Part shown: positions 1-7,600 of the stretch, piece after piece | How the letters are laid out: every line of letters begins with the position of its first letter | How positions within the stretch are numbered: position 1 is the stretch's first letter | NCBI GenBank assembly: GCA_025936205.1 | Contig: JAICTU010000264.1 | Location: 1-12,532, forward strand | Source of the DNA: Polyangiaceae bacterium | GTDB lineage: Bacteria > Myxococcota > Polyangia > Polyangiales > Polyangiaceae | Length of the DNA stretch: 12,532 nt | Direction: 5' to 3' | Notes under the pieces: generated by a model | Told to the model about the DNA's origin: nothing | Seen by the model: the letters and a program-made list of their open reading frames with translations, nothing else | Database searches by the model: none | Translations under genes and position numbers: made by a program

Positions 1-33
1 CTTGCCCACGCCGACTGCCCCTGCGCGCGCTCG

Positions 34-61
34 AGTTGAGGTTTCCATGGAAACCTCAACT
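34..61. repeat. Perfect 28-bp palindrome
   Basis: The sequence is its own reverse complement over all 28 bases, centred on CCATGG at 45-50, with arms AGTTGAGGTTTCC and GGAAACCTCAACT. The arms contain the same GGAAACCTC word that ends tandem copy 1, so the palindrome looks like two head-to-head ends of the adjacent repeat unit. It has no run of T after it and is not a standard intrinsic terminator. It could form a cruciform, or be a protein-binding or recombination site. Confidence 0.85.
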
Positions 62-62
62 T

Positions 63-234
63 GCGCGTGGAGACCCCCCTTAGTTCCTCCGGAAACCTCG
101 CAGGGCGCGTGGAGACCCCCTTAGTTCCTCCCGGAACCTCGCAGGGCGCGTGGAGACCCCCTTAGTTCCTCCGGGAACCTCACGCGGCGCGTGGAGCCCC
201 CCTTAGTTCCTCCGGGGCCTCCGGGAACCTCAAC
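63..234. repeat. Tandem array, four copies of a 41-42 bp unit
   Basis: Copies begin at 63, 105, 146 and 187, each with GCGCGTGGAG, then a run of C, then CTTAGTTCCTCC, then GGAACCTC. Spacings are 42, 41 and 41 bp. Each unit carries a short inverted pair (GTTCC and GGAAC around a TCC-type loop) that could form a small hairpin. Copies 1-3 differ by only a few bases. Copy 4 is the most divergent and has an internal CCTCCGGG duplication at about 210-223. The copies are contiguous with no unique spacers, so this is not a CRISPR array. Confidence 0.9.
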
Positions 235-350
235 GTCGAGTCGTCAGAGCCCTCCCCGTAGAGGGTCCCCGAGGTGGGCTCAAGGACGTGAGGCGGAGGT
301 CCGGCCCACAAGCGCGCGGGGCCGCTCGATGCGGGGCCGCTCGGAGGAGC
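235..350. other. Non-coding stretch between repeat array and ribF 3' end
   Basis: No convincing gene is seen here; the open frame on the plus strand is Arg-rich and runs opposite ribF. The stretch holds a 13-bp direct repeat GCGGGGCCGCTCG (316-328 and 331-343) and a weak CCCTC/GAGGG hairpin (250-265). Neither is followed by a T tract on either strand, so no clear terminator for ribF can be named. Confidence 0.5.
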
Positions 351-1379
351 TCAGTGCCAGGCGCCGCCGGCGGCGGGGTCGGGCTCGCGCGCGCCGAGGA
401 CCCGGGCGGCGTCGAGCTTGTCCTGATCGATCTGGGCGCGCAGGGGCTCGATGCCTGCGAATTTCAACTCGTCGCGCAGCCGGGCGACGAAGTGGGCGCG
501 CAGCGAGCGGCCGTACAGATCGCCGGAAAAGCCGAGCGCGTGCACCTCGACCTTGAGCACGCCCTCGCCCAGCGTGGGGCGGATGCCGACGTTGGCCACA
601 CCAGGCGCGAGCCGGCGATAGCCCGAGTCTTCGAGCACGTCCACCAGGACCGCGTAGACGCCGCGCGCCGGGAGCAGCTCCGGGATGGCGCTCAAGTTGG
701 CGGAGGGCACGCCCAGCTGGCGCGCGACCCGCTCGCCGTGCTCGACCACGCCGCTCACGGCGTGCGGGCGCCCGAGCAGCCGCTCCGCGTCCGCGACCGC
801 GCCATTGCTGATCAGGTCGCGGATGCGGGTGCTGGAGATCACGCCGCCGACGTCGCCGTGGAGCTCTTCGGCGCGCGCCTCGAAGCCCAGCTCGCGACCG
901 AGCGCGGCGAGCATGGTCGCATCTCCAGCGCGACCGCGCCCGAAGCGAAAATTTTGGCCCACCGTCACGAGCTTGGCTGCAAGCTTGCCTTGCAGCAGGT
1001 CGCGCGCAAACTCGTGCGGGGACGCGCCCGCCAGCTCCGCAGTGAACGGCTCGACCACCACGCCGAGCTGGGGCGAGAGGCGAGCCAGCAGATCGACCTT
1101 GCGCTCCAGGGGCGTGAGCACCGCGCGCGTGCCGCGCCCGAGCACCACCGAGGGGTGAGGATCGAAGGTGAGCACGATCGGCACCAGGCCGAGCTCTGCA
1201 GCCATGGCCAACCCACGCTGCAACACCGCCTGGTGGCCGCAGTGCACGCCGTCGAAATTGCCCACCAGCACGAGCGTGCCCGGCGGCTTGGGCAGCAACC
1301 GATCGGCGCCGTCGACGCGCTGCCGCAGCGGCCCGCTGCCGAACCAGCTGGCTCGGGGATTCGAAAGATCTCCGCTCAC
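351..1379 (-). CDS. ribF: Bifunctional riboflavin kinase / FAD synthetase
   Basis: This cytosolic enzyme phosphorylates riboflavin to FMN and adenylylates FMN to FAD. The N-terminal nucleotidyltransferase domain (about residues 35-205) shows GNFDGVHCGH at 40-49, TFDPHPSVVL at 71-80, the VGQNFRFGRGRAGD stretch at 140-153 and SSTRIRD at 182-188. The C-terminal riboflavin-kinase domain (about 207-325) shows LLPARGVYAV at 235-244, GIRPTLG at 265-271, VEVH at 277-280 and GDLYG at 286-290. At 225-228 the usual PTAN of the kinase ATP/Mg site reads PSAN, a conservative change. The length of 342 aa is slightly above the usual 310 or so because of a 33-residue N-terminal lead. The start is GTG with only a weak GGA upstream, so a later start is possible. 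It lies 276 bp downstream of a gene on the same strand, so cotranscription is uncertain. Confidence 0.96.
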   Translation of the reverse strand: MSGDLSNPRASWFGSGPLRQRVDGADRLLPKPPGTLVLVGNFDGVHCGHQAVLQRGLAMAAELGLVPIVLTFDPHPSVVLGRGTRAVLTPLERKVDLLARLSPQLGVVVEPFTAELAGASPHEFARDLLQGKLAAKLVTVGQNFRFGRGRAGDATMLAALGRELGFEARAEELHGDVGGVISSTRIRDLISNGAVADAERLLGRPHAVSGVVEHGERVARQLGVPSANLSAIPELLPARGVYAVLVDVLEDSGYRRLAPGVANVGIRPTLGEGVLKVEVHALGFSGDLYGRSLRAHFVARLRDELKFAGIEPLRAQIDQDKLDAARVLGAREPDPAAGGAWH

Positions 1380-1655
1380 GATTCGATTCCGGCTCTGGAG
1401 GGCTCTTACTACAGGGCTGCCCGCCTTGGCGAGGCCCGCGCTGCCCGTCCCCCCGGGGCGCGCGGGGGCCGAGCCGGGGCTCTTCGCCGAAGCAGGCGCT
1501 TTACGGTGGCCGCCGCGCGGCCATTAGGGCGCTACACAATGGGTAATGATCGGGTCACGCTGGTCGTTAGACCGATGCACTTTCGCCGCAGCGGCGCGGT
1601 GAAAATTCCGCCGCCTGGCGCAGACTCAGGGACGATGAGGCTTCGCTCGAGCTGC
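1380..1655. other. Intergenic stretch upstream of ribF
   Basis: This is a 276-bp gap between the small Cys-rich gene and ribF, both on the minus strand. I see no gene in it. It contains a CGCCGC-A-GCGGCG inverted repeat (1584-1596) without a T tract on either strand, and a relatively AT-richer patch at about 1532-1560 that could hold the ribF promoter. No good paired -35/-10 hexamers could be assigned. Confidence 0.4.
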
Positions 1656-2087
1656 TCAGGGACGGCACAGCACGCCGTACGCGAGCGGCCAATCCGCACA
1701 CGCCACGAGGTCTCCGGCGCTGGCCGTCGCCTGGCAGTCCGAGGCGCTCGCTGCCGGCGCCGTGCAATTCGCCGCGCAATAGCTCAGCAACTGCTCGCAG
1801 CTCTGCCCGGCCGTGGTGGTGGGCTGCGCGCCGTTCGCGGGCGGCCGCTCTGTCTGGTCCGGCGTCGCTGTGCCGAGACCCGGGCCCGCAGGACACGGCC
1901 CACGCTCGACGAGTTGGTCGCGGTCCGCGCAGCTGACGTTGCGGTCGCCCACACACGCCGTCTCCCCGCAGGCGATCGCTCGGCGTCCAGCGTCGGCCTC
2001 CAGCAGGCAACGGCAGTCGTCGTCTGCGGCGCTGCAGGCCAGCGCCGCGCTCGGCAGCGCGAGCAACAGGCAGCGCAGCGTGTGCAT
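1656..2087 (-). CDS. Small Cys-rich exported protein, function unknown
   Basis: I do not recognise this 143-residue protein. It begins with a clear signal sequence: MHTLRC, a leucine/alanine core and SAALAC. Cys18 may be a lipidated cysteine, although ALAC is a weak lipobox; cleavage after ALA by signal peptidase I is also possible. Twelve further cysteines follow Cys18, in two clusters: 25, 27, 40, 45, 53, 65 and 97, 104, 108, 118, 130, 141. A Pro/Thr/Gly-rich linker (about 66-96) separates them, suggesting two disulfide-bonded modules in the periplasm or at the surface. High GC at third codon positions and the signal peptide support real coding. I chose the ATG at 2087; a GTG at 2108 would add seven residues (MASYILV) and make the protein almost abut the divergent channel gene. 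Myxobacterial genomes are rich in such small Cys-rich lipoproteins of unknown role. Confidence 0.72.
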   Translation of the reverse strand: MHTLRCLLLALPSAALACSAADDDCRCLLEADAGRRAIACGETACVGDRNVSCADRDQLVERGPCPAGPGLGTATPDQTERPPANGAQPTTTAGQSCEQLLSYCAANCTAPAASASDCQATASAGDLVACADWPLAYGVLCRP

Positions 2088-2122
2088 GACGAGAATATAG
2101 CTCGCCACGGCGGGAGGGCCCC
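2088..2122. promoter_or_regulatory. Compact divergent promoter region
   Basis: Only 35 bp separate the ATG of the minus-strand Cys-rich gene from the TTG of the plus-strand channel gene. The one AT-rich patch, GAATATAGC (2093-2101), offers a -10-like TATAGC on the plus strand (2096-2101) and TATATT on the minus strand (2094-2099). On the plus strand a transcript starting near 2108 would carry the GGGAGG ribosome site. On the minus strand the TATATT lies 6 nt from the ATG, so a transcript would be nearly leaderless. No good -35 boxes are visible. This is a proposal from position and sequence only. Confidence 0.35.
2112..2117 (+). promoter_or_regulatory. Ribosome binding site deciding the TTG start
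   Basis: GGGAGG ends 5 nt before the TTG at 2123. This good Shine-Dalgarno match supports the TTG as the true start of the outer-membrane channel gene, as does the signal peptide that begins immediately after it. Confidence 0.65.
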
Positions 2123-3436
2123 TTGATCTCGCGCTGGCAGGCGTTTTCTCTGGTGTTGCTCTGGCCGAGCGCGGGCTGGGCGGATGGGCTCACGCTGGAG
2201 GACGCGGTCCGGCTCGCGCTGCAGAACAACGAGCGCGCGCACAAGGCTCCGTTGCGCATCGAGGTCGCGGAGAGCCAGCTGGAGCGCGCGCGCGATGCCT
2301 TCCTGCCCACGTTGAGCGTCAGTGCCTCGAGCACGCTGCGTCCGGACGTCAAGGCGGGCAGCAATCCAGCGAGCAACGGAGCTCTCACGCTGAACCAGCC
2401 GCTGCTCAACCCCAGCGCATGGCCCCAGTACGCGCAGCAGAAGCACAACCTGGAGTCAGAGAAGTGGGGCGGCGAGCAGGACAAGCGCCAGCTGGCCTTC
2501 GAGGCCGCGAAGGCCTTCATACAGGCGCTCACCGCCGAGAACGTGCTCAGCTCCGCGCAGCGCAAGCTGCAGAGCGCACAGCTGAACCTGGAGACCGCGC
2601 GAGCGCGCGCCGAGGCGGGGCTCGCCAGCAGCAACGACGTGACCAAGGCGGAGCTCCAGCTGGCGACCTCGCGTGGGCAGCTGGAAAATGCCCAGGGCAA
2701 CGTGCGCAAGACCTATCTCGGTCTGTCCTTTCTGGTAGCGCAACAGGTGCAGGGGCCGCTGGTGCCGCCCGACAACACGACGCGCGCCGCGCAGGAGTTT
2801 GAGCGCGCGCGCGCGAACCAGGTCAAGACCGCGCTGGAGCGGCGCACCCAGGCGCTGGCGGCCGCGCAGGAGCGGCGGCCCGATCTGCGCTCGCTGCAGG
2901 AGAAGAACGCCGCTCTGCAGGCCTCAGCGGCGGAGCCGCTGTACCGGCTGATCCCCAGCCTGAGCGCCTCGGGCCAGCTGCGTGTGAACCCGGACCCGCT
3001 GGCGAACGAGAAGGCGCTCGACGAGCAGGCTTCGCTCAATCTGTCCTGGCAAGTGTTCGACGCGGGCTTTCGCTACGCCGACCGCAAGCAGCGGCTGGCC
3101 CAGCTGCAGAGCGCGCGGCTCGATGAGCAGCAGCTGCGCCGCTCCGTGCAGAACGAGATCGAGCTGGCGCTGGCGACCTTGCGCGCGGCACGCGGTAATT
3201 ATCGCTCGGCGCAGGACGCCGCCGCGGCAGCTCGGAAGAATACCGAGGAGACCAACGTGCTCTATCAACAGGGCCTGGCGCGAGCCAGCGAAGTGAGCGA
3301 CGCGAACGACAAGCAATTCGAGGCGGAGGTCACGCGCGAGGCCGCCCAGCTCGCGATGGAGCAGGCGTACCTGGATCTGCGCAACGCGCTCGGGTTCGGG
3401 CCGCTCGACGCCCTGGCGCGCGAGGCGGGGCAGTGA
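2123..3436 (+). CDS. TolC-family outer-membrane efflux channel
   Basis: This is the outer-membrane exit duct of a tripartite efflux pump, expected to trimerise into a beta barrel plus long periplasmic alpha tunnel. The 437 residues start with a signal peptide (MISRWQAFSLVLLWPSAGWA, cleaved near residue 20). LTLEDAVRLALQNN at 23-36 is the classic start of the mature TolC fold. Two internal repeats follow, rich in Ala/Gln/Glu/Arg heptad-like helices. LPTLSVSASS (61-70) and LIPSLSASGQL mark the beta-barrel strands of each half. The repeated pattern of a coil, an xxGLASSNDV or QGLARASEV turn, then another coil also matches the family. There is no lipobox, so it is not an OprM-type lipoprotein. 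The TTG start has a good ribosome site. The stop codon overlaps the GTG of the adaptor gene by 4 nt, so translation is probably coupled. Confidence 0.93.
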   Translation: MISRWQAFSLVLLWPSAGWADGLTLEDAVRLALQNNERAHKAPLRIEVAESQLERARDAFLPTLSVSASSTLRPDVKAGSNPASNGALTLNQPLLNPSAWPQYAQQKHNLESEKWGGEQDKRQLAFEAAKAFIQALTAENVLSSAQRKLQSAQLNLETARARAEAGLASSNDVTKAELQLATSRGQLENAQGNVRKTYLGLSFLVAQQVQGPLVPPDNTTRAAQEFERARANQVKTALERRTQALAAAQERRPDLRSLQEKNAALQASAAEPLYRLIPSLSASGQLRVNPDPLANEKALDEQASLNLSWQVFDAGFRYADRKQRLAQLQSARLDEQQLRRSVQNEIELALATLRAARGNYRSAQDAAAAARKNTEETNVLYQQGLARASEVSDANDKQFEAEVTREAAQLAMEQAYLDLRNALGFGPLDALAREAGQ

Positions 3437-4671
3437 AGCAGCTGCCGCTGCGTACCCTGCTGGCAGCAGCTCTGCTGATCGGCGCTTGCAAGCGAGGTGC
3501 GCCAGCAGCCGGCGCTCAACCCGCCGCGCGCGGCGCCGCGAGAGGCGCAGGCGCGGGTGTGGCCTTCGCGGTCGACGTCCTGCCGATCCAGGCGCAGCTG
3601 GTCGACTACGTCGTGACCGCGCCCGGCACGCTGGACGCCTTCGAGCGTGTGGAGGTGACGGCGCGCGTCTCGGGGGTCGTCGACAAGCTGAGCTTCAGCG
3701 AGGGCCAGGAGGTGCGCAAGGGGGACGTGCTGGTGGTGATCGACTCGGAGCGCTATCGCCTGAGCGTGAACAGCGCCCGGGCGAGCCTGGACAAGGTGCT
3801 GGCCGCGCAGAAGGACACCGAGGCGATGGTGGCTCGCCGCGAGGGCGCGAGCAGCGCGCACCCGGGCCTGATCCCCGGCGAGGAGCTGGCCACCTATCAG
3901 ACCAAGACGCTCACCGCCAAGGCGGACACCGAGCTCGCCCGCCAGGCGCTGCAGGTGGCGGAGCTGAACCTGCGCGACGCCTTCGTGCGCGCGCCCATGA
4001 GCGGCACGATCCAGACGCGCACCGTGGAGACCGGTCAATACGTCAACACCGGTTACCTGATGGCGACGCTGCTGCGCTCCGACCCGCTGCTGCTGCGCTT
4101 CCAGGTGGAGCCGGAGAACGCGCCGCGGCTGAAGCCGGGCATGCCCGTGAGCTTCACGATCCGCGAGGCCTCAGAGGCCTTCAAGGCCAAGATCACGCTG
4201 GTCGCGGGCGCCGCCGATCCCACCACCCACACCGTGCCGATCACCGCGCAGGTGGACCCGGGCAACCGCAAGTACTGGCTGCACCCCGGCTCCTTCTGCG
4301 AGGTCAGCATCGACATCGGCGCCAAGCGCCCGGCGCCGATGATCCCGCGCTCGGCGACGCGCGCCACCGATCACGGCTACGTCGGCTACGTGGTCGAGGG
4401 CAACACCGTCGCCGAGAAGGTGATCACGCTGGGCATGAACACCAGGGACGGCTGGGTCGAGGTGCGCAGCGGACTCTCGGCGGGGCAGCTGCTGGTGGTG
4501 CGCGGCGTGGAGTCCGTGAGCAACGGCGCGAGGGTGAACGCCAGCAAGGTCGATTCGCTCGATCCTGCGGCAGCCGAGACTCCGCTCGCCGCGGACGCGG
4601 GCGCGCCCGCGGGTCGTGGCGCCGGGCCCGCTGCCGGCAAGCGCGGCAAGCGTCCGGGAGCGGCCTCGTGA
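3433..4671 (+). CDS. RND efflux periplasmic adaptor lipoprotein
   Basis: This membrane-fusion protein bridges the RND pump and the outer-membrane channel. A type II signal peptide ends at IGAC, making Cys19 the likely lipidated residue, so it should be anchored in the inner-membrane outer leaflet. The first lipoyl half-motif is at about 75-104 (ARVSGVVDKLSFSEGQEV, then GDVLVVID). A helical hairpin spans about 105-180. The second lipoyl half is at 184-204 (FVRAPMSGTIQTRTVETGQYV). Beta-barrel and membrane-proximal domains occupy about 215-370. The last 37 residues (376-412) are a low-complexity Ala/Gly/Pro tail ending in Lys/Arg, which is unusual but sits after the conserved fold. The GTG start overlaps the upstream stop and the stop overlaps the next GTG. 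Substrate cannot be read from sequence. Confidence 0.94.
   Translation: MKQLPLRTLLAAALLIGACKRGAPAAGAQPAARGAARGAGAGVAFAVDVLPIQAQLVDYVVTAPGTLDAFERVEVTARVSGVVDKLSFSEGQEVRKGDVLVVIDSERYRLSVNSARASLDKVLAAQKDTEAMVARREGASSAHPGLIPGEELATYQTKTLTAKADTELARQALQVAELNLRDAFVRAPMSGTIQTRTVETGQYVNTGYLMATLLRSDPLLLRFQVEPENAPRLKPGMPVSFTIREASEAFKAKITLVAGAADPTTHTVPITAQVDPGNRKYWLHPGSFCEVSIDIGAKRPAPMIPRSATRATDHGYVGYVVEGNTVAEKVITLGMNTRDGWVEVRSGLSAGQLLVVRGVESVSNGARVNASKVDSLDPAAAETPLAADAGAPAGRGAGPAAGKRGKRPGAAS
4656..4660 (+). promoter_or_regulatory. Ribosome binding site for the RND pump gene
   Basis: GGGAG lies 7 nt before the GTG at 4668, inside the end of the adaptor gene. It supports 4668 as the start over the long upstream extension of the same frame. 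Confidence 0.55.
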
Positions 4672-7600
4672 GCCTCACCGACGTCTCGATTCGGAACCCG
4701 GTGTTCGCCTGGATGTTGATGGCGGCGACGGTGCTGTTCGGGATCGTGGCGCTGACGCGCATCGGCGTCAGCCAGTATCCGGACGTCGACAACCCGACCA
4801 TCAGCGTCTCGCTCTCCTGGCCCGGAGCTTCACCGCCCGCCGTCGAGCGCCAGATCCTCGAGCCCATCGAGCAGGCGATCTCTCAGGTCGAAGGCGTGCA
4901 GTCGCTGGCCTCGCAGGCTCGCTCCGGCAGCGCGCGGATCACGGCCACCTTCGACATGGCACGCGACGTCGACCTCGCGCTGCAGGACATCCAGGCGCGC
5001 GTCGCGCAGGCGCAGCGCTCGTTGCCCAAGGACGTGCAGGCGCCCACGGTCTCGAAATCGAACCCGGATGACAACGCGATCCTGACCATCGGCGTGTCGG
5101 GGCCTTTCTCGCGCCAGATGCTGGCGGACGCCGCGCGCTACCAGGTGCAAGAGCGGCTGCAGACCGTGCCCGGTGTGGGGCAGATCACGTTGAACGGCGT
5201 GGTGGACCGCAACGTGCGCATCTGGCTGGATTCGAACAAGCTGGCCGAGAAGGGCGTGGTCGCCAACGACATCATCAGCGCCATCTCGCGCGAGCACGTG
5301 GAGGTGCCCGGGGGGCAGCTGCTCACGGGCGGTCGCGCGCTCGACGTGCGTTTGCTGGGCGAGGCGCTGGACCTCGACACCTTCAAACATCTGGTGATCA
5401 AGCGCGCGAAGCCCGCGCCCGTCTACCTCGAGGACGTGGGCATCATCGAAGACGGCTTCGCCGACGCCACCAGCATCGCGCTGCTCGACGGCGTGCCCTT
5501 CCAGGCGCTAGGCGTGCTCAAGCAGCGCGGCACCAACGCCATCGCCGTGGCGCAGGCGGTGCGAGAGCGCGTGGCGGAGCTCCAGAGCAGCCTGCCGCAG
5601 GGCATGAAGGTCGAGGTGCTGTTCGACTCCACGCGCTTCATCGAGGAGTCGGTGCACGAGATCGAGCTGGAGCTGGTGCTGGCGGTGGGCCTGACGGCGC
5701 TGGTGTGCTGGCTGTTCCTGGGCTCGCTGTCGAGCACCATGAACGTCGTGCTGGCCATCCCGATGTCGCTCCTCGGCACGATCGCCGCCTGCTATTTCCT
5801 GGGCTACACGCTCAACACCTTCACGCTGCTGGGCCTCTCGCTGGCGGTGGGGCTCGTGGTGGACGACGCGGTGATGGTGATGGAGAACATCTTCCGCCAC
5901 GCGGAGCTGGGCAAGCCCCGGCGCGTGGCCGCCGCGGACGGCACCAAAGAGATCACGTTCGCCGCGCTGGCGGCCACGCTGGCCGTGATCGCCATCTTCC
6001 TGCCGGTGGTGTTCATGCACGGCGTGATCGGCAAGTTCTTCCTGCAGTTCGGCGTGACGCTCTCGATCGCGGTTCTGCTCTCGTACTTCGAGGCCATCAC
6101 GCTCGCGCCGGCGCGCTGCTCCCAGATGCTGGTCACCTCGCGCAGCGGGCGGAGCCGCGTCGGGCGCGCCGCGGACGCCGCCTTCGCGCGGCTCGAGCGC
6201 TTCTACGCGCGCGCGCTCGCGGCAGGCCTGCGCTGGCCCAAGCTGGTGCTGGCGCTGGCGCTGGGCGTGCTCGGGGCGTCGTTCTCGCTGGTCGGGCTGA
6301 TCCCGACCGAGTTCGTGCCCGCGCAAGATCAGAGCCGGCTCAACGTGCGCGTCCAGACCGAGGGTGGCTCCTCGATCGAGACAGCTGCGCCGCTGCTCGC
6401 CAAGGTGGAAGAGCGCCTGGCGCGCCACCCCGAGATTGAGCACACCATGGTCACGCTGTCGGGGGGCAGCGGGCAATACACGTTGAACTTGCTGCCGCCC
6501 GAGCAGCGCGCGCAGAGCTCGCAGGAGCTGATGGCCGTGCTGCGCAAGCAGCTGCAGGGCATTCCGGGCGTGCGAGCCTCGATCCAGGATCCCTCGCAGC
6601 AGAGCTTCGGCGCCGCCAGGGGCTCCCCCGTCTCCTTCACGGTGCGCGGCGCGGACTGGGACCAGCTGGTCGCTGCCGCCGCTCAGCTGCAGAGCGAGCT
6701 GGAGGCGAGCGGGGTCACGGCCGATCTCAACTCCGACTATCAGATCGGTTCGCCGGAGCTGCAGATCCTCCCGGATCGGGATCGGGCGAGCGAGCTCGGC
6801 GTGTCGATGTCCGACCTGGGCAGCACGGTCAGCGCGTTGATCGGCGGCAACACCGTCGGCAAGTACACCACCGGAGGCCGCCGCATCGATATTCGCATGC
6901 GCCTGCTGGCCGCGCAGCGCTCGCGTCCGGAGGATCTCTCCCTGGTTCAGATCCGCACCGGCACGGGCGCGCTGGTGCCGCTCTCCCTGATCGCCACGCA
7001 GCGCGAGCAGCCCGTGCTGCAGACCATCAGCCACCTCGATCGCGAGCGCGCGATCAGCGTCAACGGCAACGTGGGCGCCGGGCACTCGCAGGCGGAGGCC
7101 ATGGCCAAGGTCATGGAGCTCGGCAATGCGCTGCCGATGGGCGTGCACGTGGTGGCGACGGGGCAGGCCTCCCAGCTCGAAGAGACCACCAGCGGCCTGT
7201 GGTTCGCGCTCGGGATCGGCATCCTGGTCGCGTACATGGTGCTCGCCAGCCAGTTCAATTCGTTCCTGCATCCGGTGACCGTGCTCACCATCTTGCCGCT
7301 GGCGGTGGCCGGTGCCGTGCTGGGCCTGGTGGTCTCGGGCAAGTCGCTCAACCTGTTCAGCATGATCGGACTGCTGCTGCTCATGGGCATCGTGAAGAAG
7401 AATGCGATCTTGCTCGTCGAGTACGCCAACCAGGTGCGCGAGCACCGCCCCCAGCTCGACGCTCGGGCGGCGATGCTGCAAGCCGGGCCGCTGCGCTTGC
7501 GGCCGATCTTGATGACGACGGTGGCCACGATGATGGCGGCGATTCCGCCCATCCTCGGCCTCGGCCCGGGCACGGAGACGCGCAGCCCCATGGCCGCGGC

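Larger units (their letters stand above)
31..239. repeat. Candidate small repeat element with near-inverted ends
   Basis: The block opens with TCGAGTTGAGGTTTCC (31-46) and closes with GGGAACCTCAACGTCGA (222-238). The second is nearly the reverse complement of the first, differing by one substitution and one inserted base. Between the ends lie the tandem 41-42 bp units described separately. This looks like a short palindrome-ended repeat element (MITE- or REP-like) lying 3' of ribF. No transposase and no obvious target-site duplication flank it, so mobility is only inferred. It could instead be a locally amplified hairpin sequence. Confidence 0.45.

Noticed and set aside
63..234. Possible CRISPR array
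   Set aside because: The units are contiguous and alike along their full length; there are no unique spacers and no cas genes nearby.
1584..1596. CGCCGC-A-GCGGCG hairpin as terminator
   Set aside because: The loop would be too small and no T tract follows on either strand; such GC palindromes are common in this composition.
2088..2108. GTG start at 2108 for the Cys-rich protein
   Set aside because: It would add MASYILV ahead of an already good signal peptide and leave 14 bp to the divergent gene. The ATG at 2087 is preferred but not proven.
288..2126. Long plus-strand open frame of 612 codons
   Set aside because: It runs opposite ribF and the Cys-rich gene, has Arg/Ala/His-rich composition without domains, and reflects GC-rich codon bias of the opposite strand.
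3486..4667. N-terminal extension of the RND pump frame
   Set aside because: The frame stays open inside the adaptor gene, but its translation is low-complexity Arg/Gly. The family N-terminus begins at the GTG at 4668.
5508..7481. Long minus-strand open frame inside the RND gene
   Set aside because: His/Arg/Gln-rich translation with no domain; it is antisense to a well-supported transporter.
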